A program made the translations under genes and the position numbers. DNA of 57,959 nt from Paracoccus spongiarum (lineage in GTDB: Bacteria > Pseudomonadota > Alphaproteobacteria > Rhodobacterales > Rhodobacteraceae). This document shows positions 19,161 through 28,334 of the stretch, piece after piece. The notes under the pieces were generated by a model. It was not told the origin of the DNA and did no database searches. It worked only from the letters and a program-made list of their open reading frames with translations. Every line of letters begins with the position of its first letter. Positions within the stretch are counted from its first letter, which is position 1. Location: positions 1-57,959 of the forward strand of contig NZ_JAVAMQ010000019.1 of the NCBI RefSeq assembly GCF_030732095.1. Reading direction: 5' to 3'.

Positions 19161-19514
19161 TCTGCGCCGCGCTGCGGGACCAAGTGCGGACGTGCGAATG
19201 AAGGCCATGGCGGGCGGCCACGCAACTGCAAATCCGGCTGCCTCCGAAGAGGCGGGTCCTGTGCAGTGAGGAACTTCAGGGCCTACCGGTGACAAGCGGG
19301 CACATTCGCCATTGAAGGCGAATGCGCCCGCTTGTTTCAATGGTCGGACACCGACCATTGGGCCGGTGAAAACTCAAACCAGCCTGGCGGGCTCCGAGCG
19401 GGTTCGCCGCCATCCCCGCCGCCGCGCTTGATCCGGCCCTCTGTCCGGCGTCTCCCGCGGTCCCCGCGCTTTCGGGTCCGGGTCCCCATCGTCGACAACA
19501 AGCTGACCGAAGAG
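19161..19514. other. Convergent intergenic region with hairpins
   Basis: This gap lies between mcrC (plus) and the RepB-like gene (minus), which converge. It holds the strong hairpin at 19292-19335 and a second perfect inverted repeat, AATGGTCGG-aca-CCGACCATT, at 19339-19359. No gene is seen. Confidence 0.6.
19292..19335. terminator. Bidirectional terminator-like hairpin
   Basis: Arms 19292-19310 and 19317-19335 pair over 19 bp with one mismatch around the loop attgaa. No long T tract follows in either direction, but the stem is long and GC-rich and it lies between two converging genes, as a shared terminator would. Confidence 0.65.
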
Positions 19515-20450
19515 CTACGCGTCTTTGTTGCTTCCCGCCTCCGTCGAGGAAACTGGCTGCGCGAGGCCCGCCACGATCTTGCGAAACTCGCCAAGGATCT
19601 CGCCATGGTTCTTGTCGAGGTAGCGGGCAAGACGGTCATTCTGCAGGAGCCGCTCGACATAGCGACCGGCCACCACCAGCCGGAGGTGGTCGGGCCCAAG
19701 GGTGCCTTCGATCAGCTTTATGTTCTTTTGCAGGTTGGCCATCTCGGCCTTCATCCGCTCGGCCTGTTCGGGTGTCACACCTGCAGGTGTCTTCCTTGCA
19801 GCCGGGTCTACCAGGTCACCGGCGTCAGATGCTGCGAGGATCGCATCGACATAGGGCACCGTGTAGTTGTTAGCCGCAACCATCAGTTCCGCCGCCTGAA
19901 TCTGCCGCAGGGGCTTCATCTTCCGCAGGGACCGGAAGCTGTTGATCGGGCAGTGCCGGGCCTTCAGCAGTTCGGCCGCCTCGGGGCAGATGCCGTTCAG
20001 CAAGGTCCGCTTCTGCCGGATCACCGCGATGTTCACATTCAAGGCTGCCGCGATGCGGGCCTCCGATACGCCGCGCTCGACCGCGCGCAGGATCATCTTG
20101 TGCTCCTGGATCGTGGCGAGGCGGCTGATGCGCTTGTTGTAGGTGAAGGATTCGTCGTCTGTCGCCACGAGGCAGGTGACGGTCGTCTCGCCCATTTCCT
20201 TCAGAACATGCAGCCGAACATGGCCATCGAGAAGGATGAAGGACCCTTCCTTTCCTGCCGCACGGGCGACCACCGGCGGTTCGATCAGCCCGACCTCGCG
20301 GATCGACGCGGCGATCTGTCCATACTTCTGGCTCTTGGGGACTGTGGCCGGCAGTTGCTTGACCGGCAGGATCGTGTCGATCTGGATCGTGCGTAGGTTC
20401 GCCTCGAATCCCGGGCTCTTCGGTGGAGGCATTTTCTCCATGTTTGTCAT
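19515..20450 (-). CDS. ParB/RepB-like protein (RepB C-terminal type)
   Basis: A 311-residue ParB-superfamily protein. The N-terminal nuclease/CTPase-like fold includes IDTILPVKQLPATVPKS and the LLDGHVRLHVLKEMG motif, followed by a helix-turn-helix (EARIAAALNVNIAVIRQK) and a C-terminal region like that of plasmid RepB partition proteins. Its start overlaps the stop of the gene upstream by 4 bp. It has no ParA partner nearby and sits in an operon with a serine recombinase. A role in element maintenance or recombinase control is more likely than plasmid partition, but this is inference. Confidence 0.8.
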   Translation of the reverse strand: MTNMEKMPPPKSPGFEANLRTIQIDTILPVKQLPATVPKSQKYGQIAASIREVGLIEPPVVARAAGKEGSFILLDGHVRLHVLKEMGETTVTCLVATDDESFTYNKRISRLATIQEHKMILRAVERGVSEARIAAALNVNIAVIRQKRTLLNGICPEAAELLKARHCPINSFRSLRKMKPLRQIQAAELMVAANNYTVPYVDAILAASDAGDLVDPAARKTPAGVTPEQAERMKAEMANLQKNIKLIEGTLGPDHLRLVVAGRYVERLLQNDRLARYLDKNHGEILGEFRKIVAGLAQPVSSTEAGSNKDA

Positions 20451-21340
20451 GATTTTGGCTCCTGAAGGCCATCGACGATCATGCGCGGCACGGAATCGAG
20501 CCCCTCGGCACGAAGCAGCGTCAAGAAGTTCTCATCCTTCAAGAGCGACTGAAATGCTGCATCGAGAAACAGCAGGCTGCTGCGCGTCGACTGCGCCCTG
20601 CGGACCATGTCCTGCTGACGCTCGGCCTCGGCGCGATAGGCTTTGACCAGCGCGGCAGATGTCATTCGCGCGCGTGGCTGTTTGTTACGCGCGCCACCTC
20701 GCTGCTTGCCGTGACGGTGGCGCAACTCGACCAGCCGCCGCGCCTCCAGCAATTTCTTTCCGCGCAGTTCACCGGAGGCGTAAGCAGCCTCCAGCGCCTT
20801 CTGCACGTCCTTCTCCTCGGCCCGCGTGATGTAGAGCGCGACGCTGAGCGGCATCTGTCCGGTCTCGACCGCGATCAGCAGGCGTTCCTCACCGTTGGCG
20901 ATCAACTCGCCGATTTCATGAACATAGGCGAGGGAAAGCCCCGTCTTGTCGGCGATCTGATGGTCTGAATATCCCCGGTCGCGCAGGATGGCGATGTCCT
21001 GCAACAGTTCGAGCGGCCGCTGCTGGCGGCGGGCGATATTCTCGATCACGCTGCGCAGAAGGCGCTCGGCCTCGCTCGCATCCACGACGATGGCCGGGAT
21101 GTGGGTTTCCCCAAGGGCGACATAAGCCTCCATCCGACCCTGACCGCAGACCAGACGATAGGACACTCCCGCCCCTTCATCGACCCGGGCGACGGTGATC
21201 GGCTTTTTCAGCCCGACCTTGCCGATACTGTCCACGAGCGCGCGAAAGGTCTTTTCCGAGCGTTCGCGCGGATTTTCCACGGTGATGGCGGAAATCGGGA
21301 TCATCTGCACTTCGTCCCGCATCTCGACTTCGCTCACCAT
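20447..21340 (-). CDS. ParB N-terminal domain protein
   Basis: A 297-residue second ParB-like protein, related in layout to its downstream neighbour. It has the ParB core PISAITVENPRERSEKTF and YRLVCGQGRMEAYVALGE, then a helix-turn-helix (DHQIADKTGLSLAYVHEI) and a basic segment (RHRHGKQRGGARNKQPRAR). It overlaps the recombinase stop by 7 bp and the next gene start by 4 bp, so all three are co-translated. Tandem ParB-like genes following a large serine recombinase form a recurring unit in alphaproteobacterial accessory DNA. Confidence 0.8.
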   Translation of the reverse strand: MVSEVEMRDEVQMIPISAITVENPRERSEKTFRALVDSIGKVGLKKPITVARVDEGAGVSYRLVCGQGRMEAYVALGETHIPAIVVDASEAERLLRSVIENIARRQQRPLELLQDIAILRDRGYSDHQIADKTGLSLAYVHEIGELIANGEERLLIAVETGQMPLSVALYITRAEEKDVQKALEAAYASGELRGKKLLEARRLVELRHRHGKQRGGARNKQPRARMTSAALVKAYRAEAERQQDMVRRAQSTRSSLLFLDAAFQSLLKDENFLTLLRAEGLDSVPRMIVDGLQEPKS

Positions 21341-22911
21341 GGTGTCACCTCGGCAACCGGAACCCGGCGGGCCATGTCGAAGAAGAAATCCAGCGTTTCA
21401 AATTGGAAAGCGTCCAGCATCAGGCCATTCTCCTCGGCAAGCCCCAAGGGTTTTGTTCGCATCTCGAATTGGGGCAGCAGGTAATAGTCGAGCGCGGCGG
21501 TGTTCGTTCGGTCCATCCGGATGGCGATGGTGATGTCGGGCACGAGGCCGGTGTCGAAACGGATTTTCCAGCGCAGGCCGCCGGTGGGGGTTGCGCGGCA
21601 GCGGGCGACAGCGACGGAGGCGGTGAATTCGCCATTGATCGTCAGCAGGTCAGTCGCCGGATTGCGCGTCACGGTGCCGCCGAGTCGGGTGATCTCGCGG
21701 ATCACACGCTCCACCTCGTCGCCGTGGAACAGCCGCAGCAAGCGGTTCACTTCGATGTAGTGGTAGTCCCGGTCCGGTGTGAAGCCGACGAGGGAATAGG
21801 CCCGGATCAGGCTGCCGAACCGGTGGGCATAGGCGCCGCTGGACGGCATGCCGTCGGCCTCGTCGATCACCAGACCGGATATGTAGCCATGGCGCTGGAA
21901 CAGCCGCGTCAACCGTTCCAACATCTCGTCGTCCGAGAACCGGCGGTTGCGGGCGGCTATGATCGCCTGCACCTTTTGAAACTGTTTCGGCTCAACGATG
22001 GCATCGAACGCCCCTTCCGACCGGATCCACATCTCAGGGCCATTCGCGACCCGCTTCTGCTTCAATTTGAAGGAGCGCCGGTTGTAGACGTTATTGCCGA
22101 TGTATTTCTCGTTGGTCAGGATCTGATGGACGGTGGCGCGGGTCCAGGCCCGGTCGAGATCGGTCAGTATCCCGCGCTCATTCAGTTCTGCAGCGATTTC
22201 GCTTTCCGAACGGCCGTGCTTGAGGAACCGGCTGTATATCCAGCGAACGGTTCTTACCTCGGTCTCAGGCCCGGGCACCAGAATCACCCGGTCTGTCTGC
22301 AAGCTCTTGTGCTCACCGCGCTTCAGCTCGGCCTTTACCTCGCCGCGTTCGTCAAGCAGAACCCGGCGAAGGCCAAAGCCCGCCGCACCGCCCTGACGGA
22401 AGCCGCGTTCGATCAGGCGGCACTGTCCGATGAATACCTTGTTGGAAAGTTCCCGGCTGTATTCCCCGGCCATCGCGCGCTTGACGCTCTTGACGATCGT
22501 GGCAACCGGGCCGCCGTCATTTTCGAATTGCTCGGCGCAGTATTCGACCTGCTTGTTGGCGCGACGGCAGACATATTCGTAATAGGCGGATTCATCGGCA
22601 TCCTGAAAACGGCCCCATCGGCTGACGTCATAGACAAGGATCACCTCGAAATCCGCGGTGCCGTCTTGTACATCCTGGATCAGCTGCTGCAGCGCCTCGC
22701 GGCCCTCGATCCTCAGCCCGCTCTTTCCGGCATCGGCATAGGAGCGGACCAATTCAAAGCCGCGTTCCTCCGCATATCTGCGGATCGCATCCGACTGGTT
22801 CTCGGTCGAGTATTTCTGATGGTCCGTGGACATGCGGACATATTCGACCGCACGGCGCTTTGGCGGGGAGTTCGCTGGTTCTTTTGTTGAGGGCGGCTCT
22901 CTGCCTGCCAT
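21334..22911 (-). CDS. Large serine recombinase
   Basis: A 525-residue site-specific recombinase. The N-terminal resolvase domain carries the catalytic serine near S28 (YVRMSTDHQKYS) with VYDVSRWGRF further on, followed by a recombinase domain (~190-310, HGRSESEIAAELNERGI) and a C-terminal DNA-binding region. It would catalyse integration and excision through a serine-DNA link. The start follows ctggagacggg. It is the first gene of a three-gene operon with two ParB-like proteins and is divergent from a small helix-turn-helix gene. I could not identify the att sites it uses. Confidence 0.88.
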   Translation of the reverse strand: MAGREPPSTKEPANSPPKRRAVEYVRMSTDHQKYSTENQSDAIRRYAEERGFELVRSYADAGKSGLRIEGREALQQLIQDVQDGTADFEVILVYDVSRWGRFQDADESAYYEYVCRRANKQVEYCAEQFENDGGPVATIVKSVKRAMAGEYSRELSNKVFIGQCRLIERGFRQGGAAGFGLRRVLLDERGEVKAELKRGEHKSLQTDRVILVPGPETEVRTVRWIYSRFLKHGRSESEIAAELNERGILTDLDRAWTRATVHQILTNEKYIGNNVYNRRSFKLKQKRVANGPEMWIRSEGAFDAIVEPKQFQKVQAIIAARNRRFSDDEMLERLTRLFQRHGYISGLVIDEADGMPSSGAYAHRFGSLIRAYSLVGFTPDRDYHYIEVNRLLRLFHGDEVERVIREITRLGGTVTRNPATDLLTINGEFTASVAVARCRATPTGGLRWKIRFDTGLVPDITIAIRMDRTNTAALDYYLLPQFEMRTKPLGLAEENGLMLDAFQFETLDFFFDMARRVPVAEVTPW

Positions 22912-23037
22912 TCCCGTCTCCAGATCAGTTCATGCAGGCGTCTCCGTCTGGTCGGACCCAGGGTATTGGCTGGGGCGCAAAATGGAATCTGCCGCTGTGT
23001 TGTCTTCCCCAAAGGTTTACCGGAGGAGGACGCCGCG

Positions 23038-23415
23038 ATGCGGATCAAGATGGGCACATCTGTGCCGAAAATGGGCACAACTGTGCACCTAGACGCGGAT
23101 CAGGCCGCCTATCGCAAGGCCATTGCCGACACCCTGCGGCGCGAACTGGGGCCCACACATCAGGCCATCAAGACAGTGATGCGCTGGACCGGAGCGAGTG
23201 AGCGGACGGCCAAGTACTGGCTGTCTGGCGAACGCGGGCCGAGCGGGGAGCATCTGATCCGGCTCGCGCAGCATTCCGATGCGGTGTTGATCACCATCCT
23301 GACCATGGCCGAGCGACTATCGGAGAAACCGCGGCACAGATGTGCCGGTTGCCCCGCGCGCGACCTGGTGTTGCAGAACCTCGGACAGGAATGGAAATTG
23401 TCCGAGGGTTTCTGA
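23038..23415 (+). CDS. Small helix-turn-helix DNA-binding protein
   Basis: A 125-residue protein. The ATG at 23038 follows ggagga at good spacing; longer readings have no such site. A helix-turn-helix lies at HQAIKTVMRWTGASERTAKYWLSG and beyond (about residues 38-65), typical of phage-type regulators. A conserved-looking C-terminal CAGCPARDLV segment has two cysteines. It is divergent from the serine recombinase with ~126 bp between, so it probably regulates that operon. Confidence 0.68.
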   Translation: MRIKMGTSVPKMGTTVHLDADQAAYRKAIADTLRRELGPTHQAIKTVMRWTGASERTAKYWLSGERGPSGEHLIRLAQHSDAVLITILTMAERLSEKPRHRCAGCPARDLVLQNLGQEWKLSEGF

Positions 23416-23704
23416 CATGCAAAGGAGCGGCCGGACTCAGCCCGACCCAGTCGTTCAAGAAACAGGTCACCATAACGTTCATGCGGAGATTGGACCCTCT
23501 ATTCCCCGCATGAGTTGCGGCGAATGACAGGGGATCCTGCTTTGATACCATTTTCCCGCCTGTCTCTGCCACCAAACCGGATTGACGGCAGACTGCTGGC
23601 GACAACAACCCTTGGTGTCAGAATAGAGCCATATTCTGTTGCCAAGCGCACTTGTCGTGACTAGGTTGGCGTCAAACCTCGTTGATGACAGAATCGGCAC
23701 AACG

Positions 23705-24838
23705 ATGATCACCAAGCCTTACGATCTTGCGGATGCCGTTACCTATCACACCGGCGGCTTTCCCCCTGGCTCACTCGACTACGAGGTGCTTCTCGGACCG
23801 CTCGAAGAGGCTGCGGCCTCCCTCGCGCGGTACGATGCCAAGATGTCGGGCATGGTGAACAGTGAGCTGTTCCTTGCCCCCCTGCGTCGCCAGGATGCGG
23901 TCACCTCGTCCCGGATGGAGGGGACGATCTCGACCATCGAAGAGCTGTACCGCCTTGAAGCCGAAGAAGACGCGGGCAGCGCCGACCCTTATCGGGAAGC
24001 GCGCAATGACGACGTCGAGACCTACCTCTACTCCCGCGCGCTACGGAATGCTCAACAGGCGCTTGCCGACGGCGCGCCGCTGGGCGAACACCTGATCCGG
24101 ACGGCCCACCAACAGCTGCTGTCCTTTGGACGGGGTGCCCGCAAGCGCCCCGGCAGCTACAAGGTTGAGCAGAACTACATCGGGGATGAACGGCGAGGAA
24201 GGATCTACTACGTTCCGATCGCCCCGGAGCAGCTGGGCCCGGCGATGGGCGAACTGGTCCGCTACATCAACGAGAGCACGATGCGGCCATTGATCCGCAC
24301 CGCCATCGCGCATGTCGAATTCGAGGCTCTGCATCCGTTCGAGGACGGCAACGGCCGGATCGGCCGCATGCTGATCACGCTGATGCTGTGGAAACTCGGT
24401 GTCCTGCATCAGCCGAACTTCTTCGTCTCGGGCTACTTCGAAGCCAACAAGGACGAATACATCGAACGAATGCGCGCGGTCTCGGCCATCGGCGATTGGA
24501 CCGGCTGGGTCGTATTCTTCCTCAAGGCGATGCACGCCCAGGCGACGGTCAACATCCAGACGGCGGACGCCATCTTCCGCCTTCACGGCGAGATGCGGGA
24601 ACGGTTCCGCGAAGTGCTGAACTCACAGTTCCACGATCAGGCGCTGGACTTCGTCTTCGCGAGCCCGATCTTCCGCAACGACCGCTTCGTGGAACGCTCG
24701 GGGATCCCACCGTCCTCCGCGCGCGCGCTGTCCCGGCGGTTGGTCGAGGCTGGCATGCTGCGCACCATTGAACCGGCTTCGGGGCGACGCGCGGCGATGT
24801 ACGCCTTTGATCGGCTGCTTGATCTGTTGAAGGTGTGA
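23705..24838 (+). CDS. Fic-family AMPylase, SoFic-like
   Basis: A 378-residue Fic protein. The active-site motif HPFEDGNGRIGR is complete at 210-221 with H210 as base. An N-terminal inhibitory motif SSRMEG (E72) matches class II Fic enzymes, where the helix blocks the ATP site. A winged-helix segment near the C-terminus (SARALSRRLVEAGML) is as in Shewanella SoFic. Fic enzymes transfer AMP to hydroxyl side chains of target proteins. SoFic-type proteins have been reported as single-gene anti-phage systems. I start at the ATG at 23705; an ATG at 23639 would add 22 residues but adds no domain. The gene ends 130 bp before the left att repeat of the satellite. Confidence 0.88.
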   Translation: MITKPYDLADAVTYHTGGFPPGSLDYEVLLGPLEEAAASLARYDAKMSGMVNSELFLAPLRRQDAVTSSRMEGTISTIEELYRLEAEEDAGSADPYREARNDDVETYLYSRALRNAQQALADGAPLGEHLIRTAHQQLLSFGRGARKRPGSYKVEQNYIGDERRGRIYYVPIAPEQLGPAMGELVRYINESTMRPLIRTAIAHVEFEALHPFEDGNGRIGRMLITLMLWKLGVLHQPNFFVSGYFEANKDEYIERMRAVSAIGDWTGWVVFFLKAMHAQATVNIQTADAIFRLHGEMRERFREVLNSQFHDQALDFVFASPIFRNDRFVERSGIPPSSARALSRRLVEAGMLRTIEPASGRRAAMYAFDRLLDLLKV

Positions 24839-24920
24839 AGGTCATGGCGACGATCATGTCGCCCGTCGATGGGGGCCTCGCAAAACGTTGACCAGGTGTT
24901 GACAAGAATTTGGAATGACG

Positions 24921-24945
24921 AAAGCCGAGCGTTATGCTCGGCTTT
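24921..24945 (-). terminator. Terminator-like hairpin beyond the left att site
   Basis: AAAGCCGAGC (24921-24930) and GCTCGGCTTT (24936-24945) form a perfect 10-bp stem around a 5-base loop. It lies just downstream of the tRNA-Met 3' segment on the minus strand, as expected for the terminator of a tRNA gene, and it also ends the Fic gene on the plus strand. Confidence 0.7.
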
Positions 24946-24967
24946 GAAGTATTTGATCTTACGTGAT

Positions 24968-25016
24968 TTTTTGGTTGCGGGGGCAGGATTTGAACCTGCG
25001 GCCTTCAGGTTATGAG
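24968..25016 (-). repeat. Left attachment-site repeat (tRNA-Met 3' half)
   Basis: This 49-bp segment matches 41778-41826 at 47 of 49 positions, in the same orientation. On the minus strand it reads from the anticodon loop (CTCATAA) through the T arm (GCAGGTTCAAATCCTGC) to the CCA end of a tRNA-Met. No matching tRNA 5' half lies next to it, so it is an attachment-site copy, not an intact tRNA. Confidence 0.85.
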
Positions 25017-25158
25017 GGCTACTCCTGCATCCGGAATAATCCTGTAGTTTCAAATTGTTGTCTGATTTTTGAAGTCGCAACGTCGGCGTCGTGTCGCACG
25101 GAACAGCCGCAAACAGTTGGAAAGGAACGGTACTTCTTCCAGAAAACCAGAAGGATGG

Positions 25159-25839
25159 CTACGGCTCTGAAACCAGCGCGGCGCCGATGTTACCAAGCGA
25201 AGTGTTGAAGAACCAATCGCGATTCAGCAATTCTCCATTTACGATGTAGAGATTCTCCACCTCGTAGAACTGATAATCTCCATCCTCATCAGGGACGCGA
25301 ACACGGCTGATTGCCCCCGTTTCGGCGGCCTCTTGGGCGCTGACGTCAAACAGCTTGAAGTAATCCTCATTGGCAGTCAGCGAAACTTGCCTCAAGATTG
25401 CAAGGACATCTTCTTCGTCGGTGATCCGCTCGTCGACAAAATAGCAGCCGACTTCCAGCCCGCCAACCGTTACCGCCGTGCCACCAGCAACGACCAAAGT
25501 GATTGGCGCGGTAAGGAAGGCAAGCACACTCGCCGCGAATCCACTGCCTCCGATGATACCTACGGTCCCGGCGCCCGAAGCCCCAGCAAGCGTCGACCCC
25601 AACATCAAAGTTCCACTGGTCGCGTGTGGGAAGAAGTAAAGTCCGCCCAAAGCCATGGCAGTGGGGCCAACGGTCGCCGTTGCGCCACCGCCTGTGACCA
25701 CAGCGGTCGCAGCCGTAGGACTGGCCAACTGGCTAAGGCGATAGTCACAAACCCCAGAAAATGAGCTTGTGGCCCAGACAAGCGAGAGGACCGCACTGAG
25801 ACTCATGGTTTTGATCACTGGCAGAGCCCCGCTAAACAA
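25159..25839 (-). CDS. Glycine/alanine-rich secreted or membrane protein, unknown
   Basis: A 226-residue protein I do not recognise. It begins with a hydrophobic segment that could be a signal peptide (SAVLSLVWATSSFSG), followed by a long glycine-, alanine- and valine-rich region with two or three possible membrane segments (about residues 45-135). A more polar, acidic C-terminal domain follows. The long start is a TTG after caggga; an ATG at 25806 would shorten it by 11 residues. It lies between the left att repeat and the integrase, a place where satellites often carry cargo. Confidence 0.6.
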   Translation of the reverse strand: MFSGALPVIKTMSLSAVLSLVWATSSFSGVCDYRLSQLASPTAATAVVTGGGATATVGPTAMALGGLYFFPHATSGTLMLGSTLAGASGAGTVGIIGGSGFAASVLAFLTAPITLVVAGGTAVTVGGLEVGCYFVDERITDEEDVLAILRQVSLTANEDYFKLFDVSAQEAAETGAISRVRVPDEDGDYQFYEVENLYIVNGELLNRDWFFNTSLGNIGAALVSEP

Positions 25840-26024
25840 GCACTCCCTGCCTTCTTCATCTGACGATGCCAGCAGATCAAGCTTTTTTATCTAGCGCGCA
25901 GGATATGTACGTCTGGTCCGGACACCCGTTTTGTAGAGGTGCGAGTACGTGGCTTCGCCCGATATGCCATCAGCAGGACGCACTTGTTCACCATTTGGAT
26001 GGTGTATCGGGTTGAGAACAATAG

Positions 26025-27131
26025 CTACCCCAGCAGCTTCGCCTCGACCATGGCCATGGCCTTCTGGTGATCTGGCGAAGGGAACAGGTGCCCATACCGT
26101 TCCATGGTCATCTGGATGGAGGAGTGGCCCGCGAAGGTCATGATCTCCTTGATCGAGAACCCCTGCTCGATCCACAGCGAGACCGCGAAATGGCGCAGAT
26201 CGTGCCAGCGCATCGTCACTTCAACCTTTTCCAGCAGCTTGCGGAAGCGGTCCTGTGTGCGGGTATGCTGCAGGATCCCGCCCTGCGGCGCGGGGAACAC
26301 CAGCCCCAACTCGCTTTTCGGGCAGCGCAGTTTCCAGCGGCGCAGGGCGTTCAGCACCATGGGCCCGGCCGGGATGTCGCGGAACCCGGCCCGCGATTTC
26401 GGCTCGCCCATCTGGTTGTAAGCGTCGGCGCGCTGGCGGATGCGAATGAAGCCCTTGTCGAAATCCACGTCCTGCCAGCGCAGGCCCCGCAGTTCGGAGG
26501 CACGCAGACCGCCCAAGGCCGAGACGATCAGGTGCGGTTTGAAATCCTCGTCGGCCGCCTCGATCAGGGCGCGGATCGCTTCCTTGGTCGGCACCGGGGC
26601 CTTGTGCTCGATCCGGCTGGACTTGATCACCCGCACGCCTTGGGCGGCATTGGTGAACAGCTGGCCGTTGTCGATGGCGTGGTCCAGCGCCAGCTTCAGC
26701 ACCGACAGCGCGCGGCGGGTCAGGTGCTCGGAGCGGCCATTCAGCAGCATCCGGTCGCGGAACTCGTTGACATGGCGGCGGGTGAGTTGCGCGATCAGCT
26801 TGTCCCCGATGCCGATCTCGGGCGCGGTGATGTGCAGGCGCACATAGTCGCTGTAACCCCGCAGGGTGGACTTCTCCATCCGCCGCCCGGTCTTGCAGCG
26901 CACCTCGCAATGGTCGAGCCACACCTTTGCGGCATCGGCCACCGTCGTGCTGTCGCTGTCGGCCAGATAGGTGTGGTTGGCAACCAGCGAGCGGACCTTC
27001 ACCAGATAGACATCGGCATCCTTGCGGCGCGGGAAGAGCTTGGACCGCCGCTTGCCAGCCTGGTCGGTGAAATCCACCTGCCACCGGACCAGGCCCGAGG
27101 GCAGCGTGCGTTTGCGGATCGTGGCCATCAT
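26025..27131 (-). CDS. int: Tyrosine integrase of the satellite
   Basis: A 368-residue tyrosine recombinase. Catalytic residues are visible: R210 in GGLRASELRGL, H310-D-L-R313, H336 in AGHSS and the nucleophile Y346 in MERYGHLF. The N-terminal segment (4-45) is an arm-binding domain, followed by a core-binding domain (~60-165). It lies ~1 kb inside the left att repeat and points toward it, as expected for an integrase acting on a tRNA 3' end. It is divergent from the regulator gene at 27257. Confidence 0.93.
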   Translation of the reverse strand: MMATIRKRTLPSGLVRWQVDFTDQAGKRRSKLFPRRKDADVYLVKVRSLVANHTYLADSDSTTVADAAKVWLDHCEVRCKTGRRMEKSTLRGYSDYVRLHITAPEIGIGDKLIAQLTRRHVNEFRDRMLLNGRSEHLTRRALSVLKLALDHAIDNGQLFTNAAQGVRVIKSSRIEHKAPVPTKEAIRALIEAADEDFKPHLIVSALGGLRASELRGLRWQDVDFDKGFIRIRQRADAYNQMGEPKSRAGFRDIPAGPMVLNALRRWKLRCPKSELGLVFPAPQGGILQHTRTQDRFRKLLEKVEVTMRWHDLRHFAVSLWIEQGFSIKEIMTFAGHSSIQMTMERYGHLFPSPDHQKAMAMVEAKLLG

Positions 27132-27256
27132 TTCCCTCCGTGAGCGTAAGAAACGGGACCAGTTGTCAAAGCCCGTTAAATGGTGATATGAACCGTCTCA
27201 GATGCACTTGCAACGGATTGTTGCGTGTGTAAAGCCCTAGTTCATGATCGGAGCCC

Positions 27257-27979
27257 ATGACAATGACAGCCAGCGAACGGAACGGTGCGGAAGCGCCCGA
27301 ACCGCTCTTCCATGGCGACGCGGAAGCGGTGGCGGCATCGGGGATGCCCTTGCCCAGCCTGCGTGTCCTGCAAGCTGCCGGTGCCATTCAGGCGCAGAAA
27401 ACCCCCAAGGAGCATGGCGGCTTCAAGCGGATGTGGCGCGAGGAGGATGTGCTGATCGCCTCCATCGGCGCCGCGATCAGCGAACACTTCGCCTGGAACA
27501 TCCGCATCGTGGCCGAGGCCATGGCCAAGACACGACCCGGCACGTGGTCCGCGCTGACTTCCTCGATTGCGGAGACCATCTCAACCGAAGACGGACCGCT
27601 GGTGCGATCAACCCCGGACGACTGGTATCTCGACCTGGTCGACCGGAAGTTCCTGTTCCTGCGACTGCCGCCCCTTTTCGCCACCATCTTCCACGACGCT
27701 CCGTCGGGAAAGGCAGACCTCATCATCGGCTGCGCGACATCGAAGGACACCTTCCAGATGCTGCCGTGGCTGGCCGGAAGTCCGCAGGGCCTCGCCAAGC
27801 TCTCGAAAGCCACTTCCCCGGCGCAGGCCACCGCCGCCGAACGCATCTACAAGCTGGCCATCGCGACCCGCGCCAACGCGCTGAGCACCGCCAGCATCAA
27901 CATCAGCATGCAGGTTCGCGCCGCTTGGCGCCGCCTCCACGGACTTGACGCCCACTTCCTGCAGGAAGCCCTGCGCTAG
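27257..27979 (+). CDS. Putative MerR-like regulator of the satellite
   Basis: A 240-residue protein of unknown family. The stretch LPSLRVLQAAGAIQAQKTPK followed by GGFKRMWREEDVLIA (about residues 32-70) resembles a MerR-type winged helix, in which the second helix is followed by R.W...D. The rest is helical with no motif I know. It is the first gene to the right of the divergent integrase and is followed after 15 bp by a small DNA-binding protein and then the primase, so it may control the replication module. Confidence 0.6.
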   Translation: MTMTASERNGAEAPEPLFHGDAEAVAASGMPLPSLRVLQAAGAIQAQKTPKEHGGFKRMWREEDVLIASIGAAISEHFAWNIRIVAEAMAKTRPGTWSALTSSIAETISTEDGPLVRSTPDDWYLDLVDRKFLFLRLPPLFATIFHDAPSGKADLIIGCATSKDTFQMLPWLAGSPQGLAKLSKATSPAQATAAERIYKLAIATRANALSTASINISMQVRAAWRRLHGLDAHFLQEALR

Positions 27980-27994
27980 AAAGGAGACCCAGCC

Positions 27995-28255
27995 ATGACC
28001 AAACACCCCGGTTCCGTCGAGAACCTTCAGCAGACCGCAACCGAGGTGACGCTCGGCGATGACCTCCTTCGCGGCGCGGACGAGATCGCCAGGTTCATGT
28101 TCGGCGACGTGAAGCACCGCCGCAAGGTCTACTACCTGACCGGTGAGGCACCGAGGGGCATGCCGCACTTCAAGATGGGTTCGGTGATCTGCGCCCGAAA
28201 AAGCACGCTGCTGAACTGGATTGCGCAGCAGGAGCGTTTCACCCCGGGCGAGTGA
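27995..28255 (+). CDS. Small AlpA/excisionase-like DNA-binding protein
   Basis: An 86-residue protein with a strong ribosome-binding site (aaaggagacc). The segment from DEIARFMFGDVKHRRKVYYL to MGSVICARKSTLLNWIAQQE has the spacing of a MerR/AlpA-type helix-turn-helix used by satellite activators and excisionases. In P4-like satellites and PICIs such a protein switches on excision or replication. It precedes the primase gene by 79 bp. The family call rests on pattern and position. Confidence 0.65.
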   Translation: MTKHPGSVENLQQTATEVTLGDDLLRGADEIARFMFGDVKHRRKVYYLTGEAPRGMPHFKMGSVICARKSTLLNWIAQQERFTPGE

Positions 28256-28334
28256 CGGCAGCCGCAAATGTCCTGAGGTCCGCGATCCACTCGCGGGCTC
28301 CACTTCCATCAGTTACATAGCGAACCCCCGCCCC

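Noticed and set aside
21403..22890. Plus-strand open frame (495 codons) opposite the serine recombinase
   Set aside because: Shadow of the recombinase frame; no recognisable protein features.
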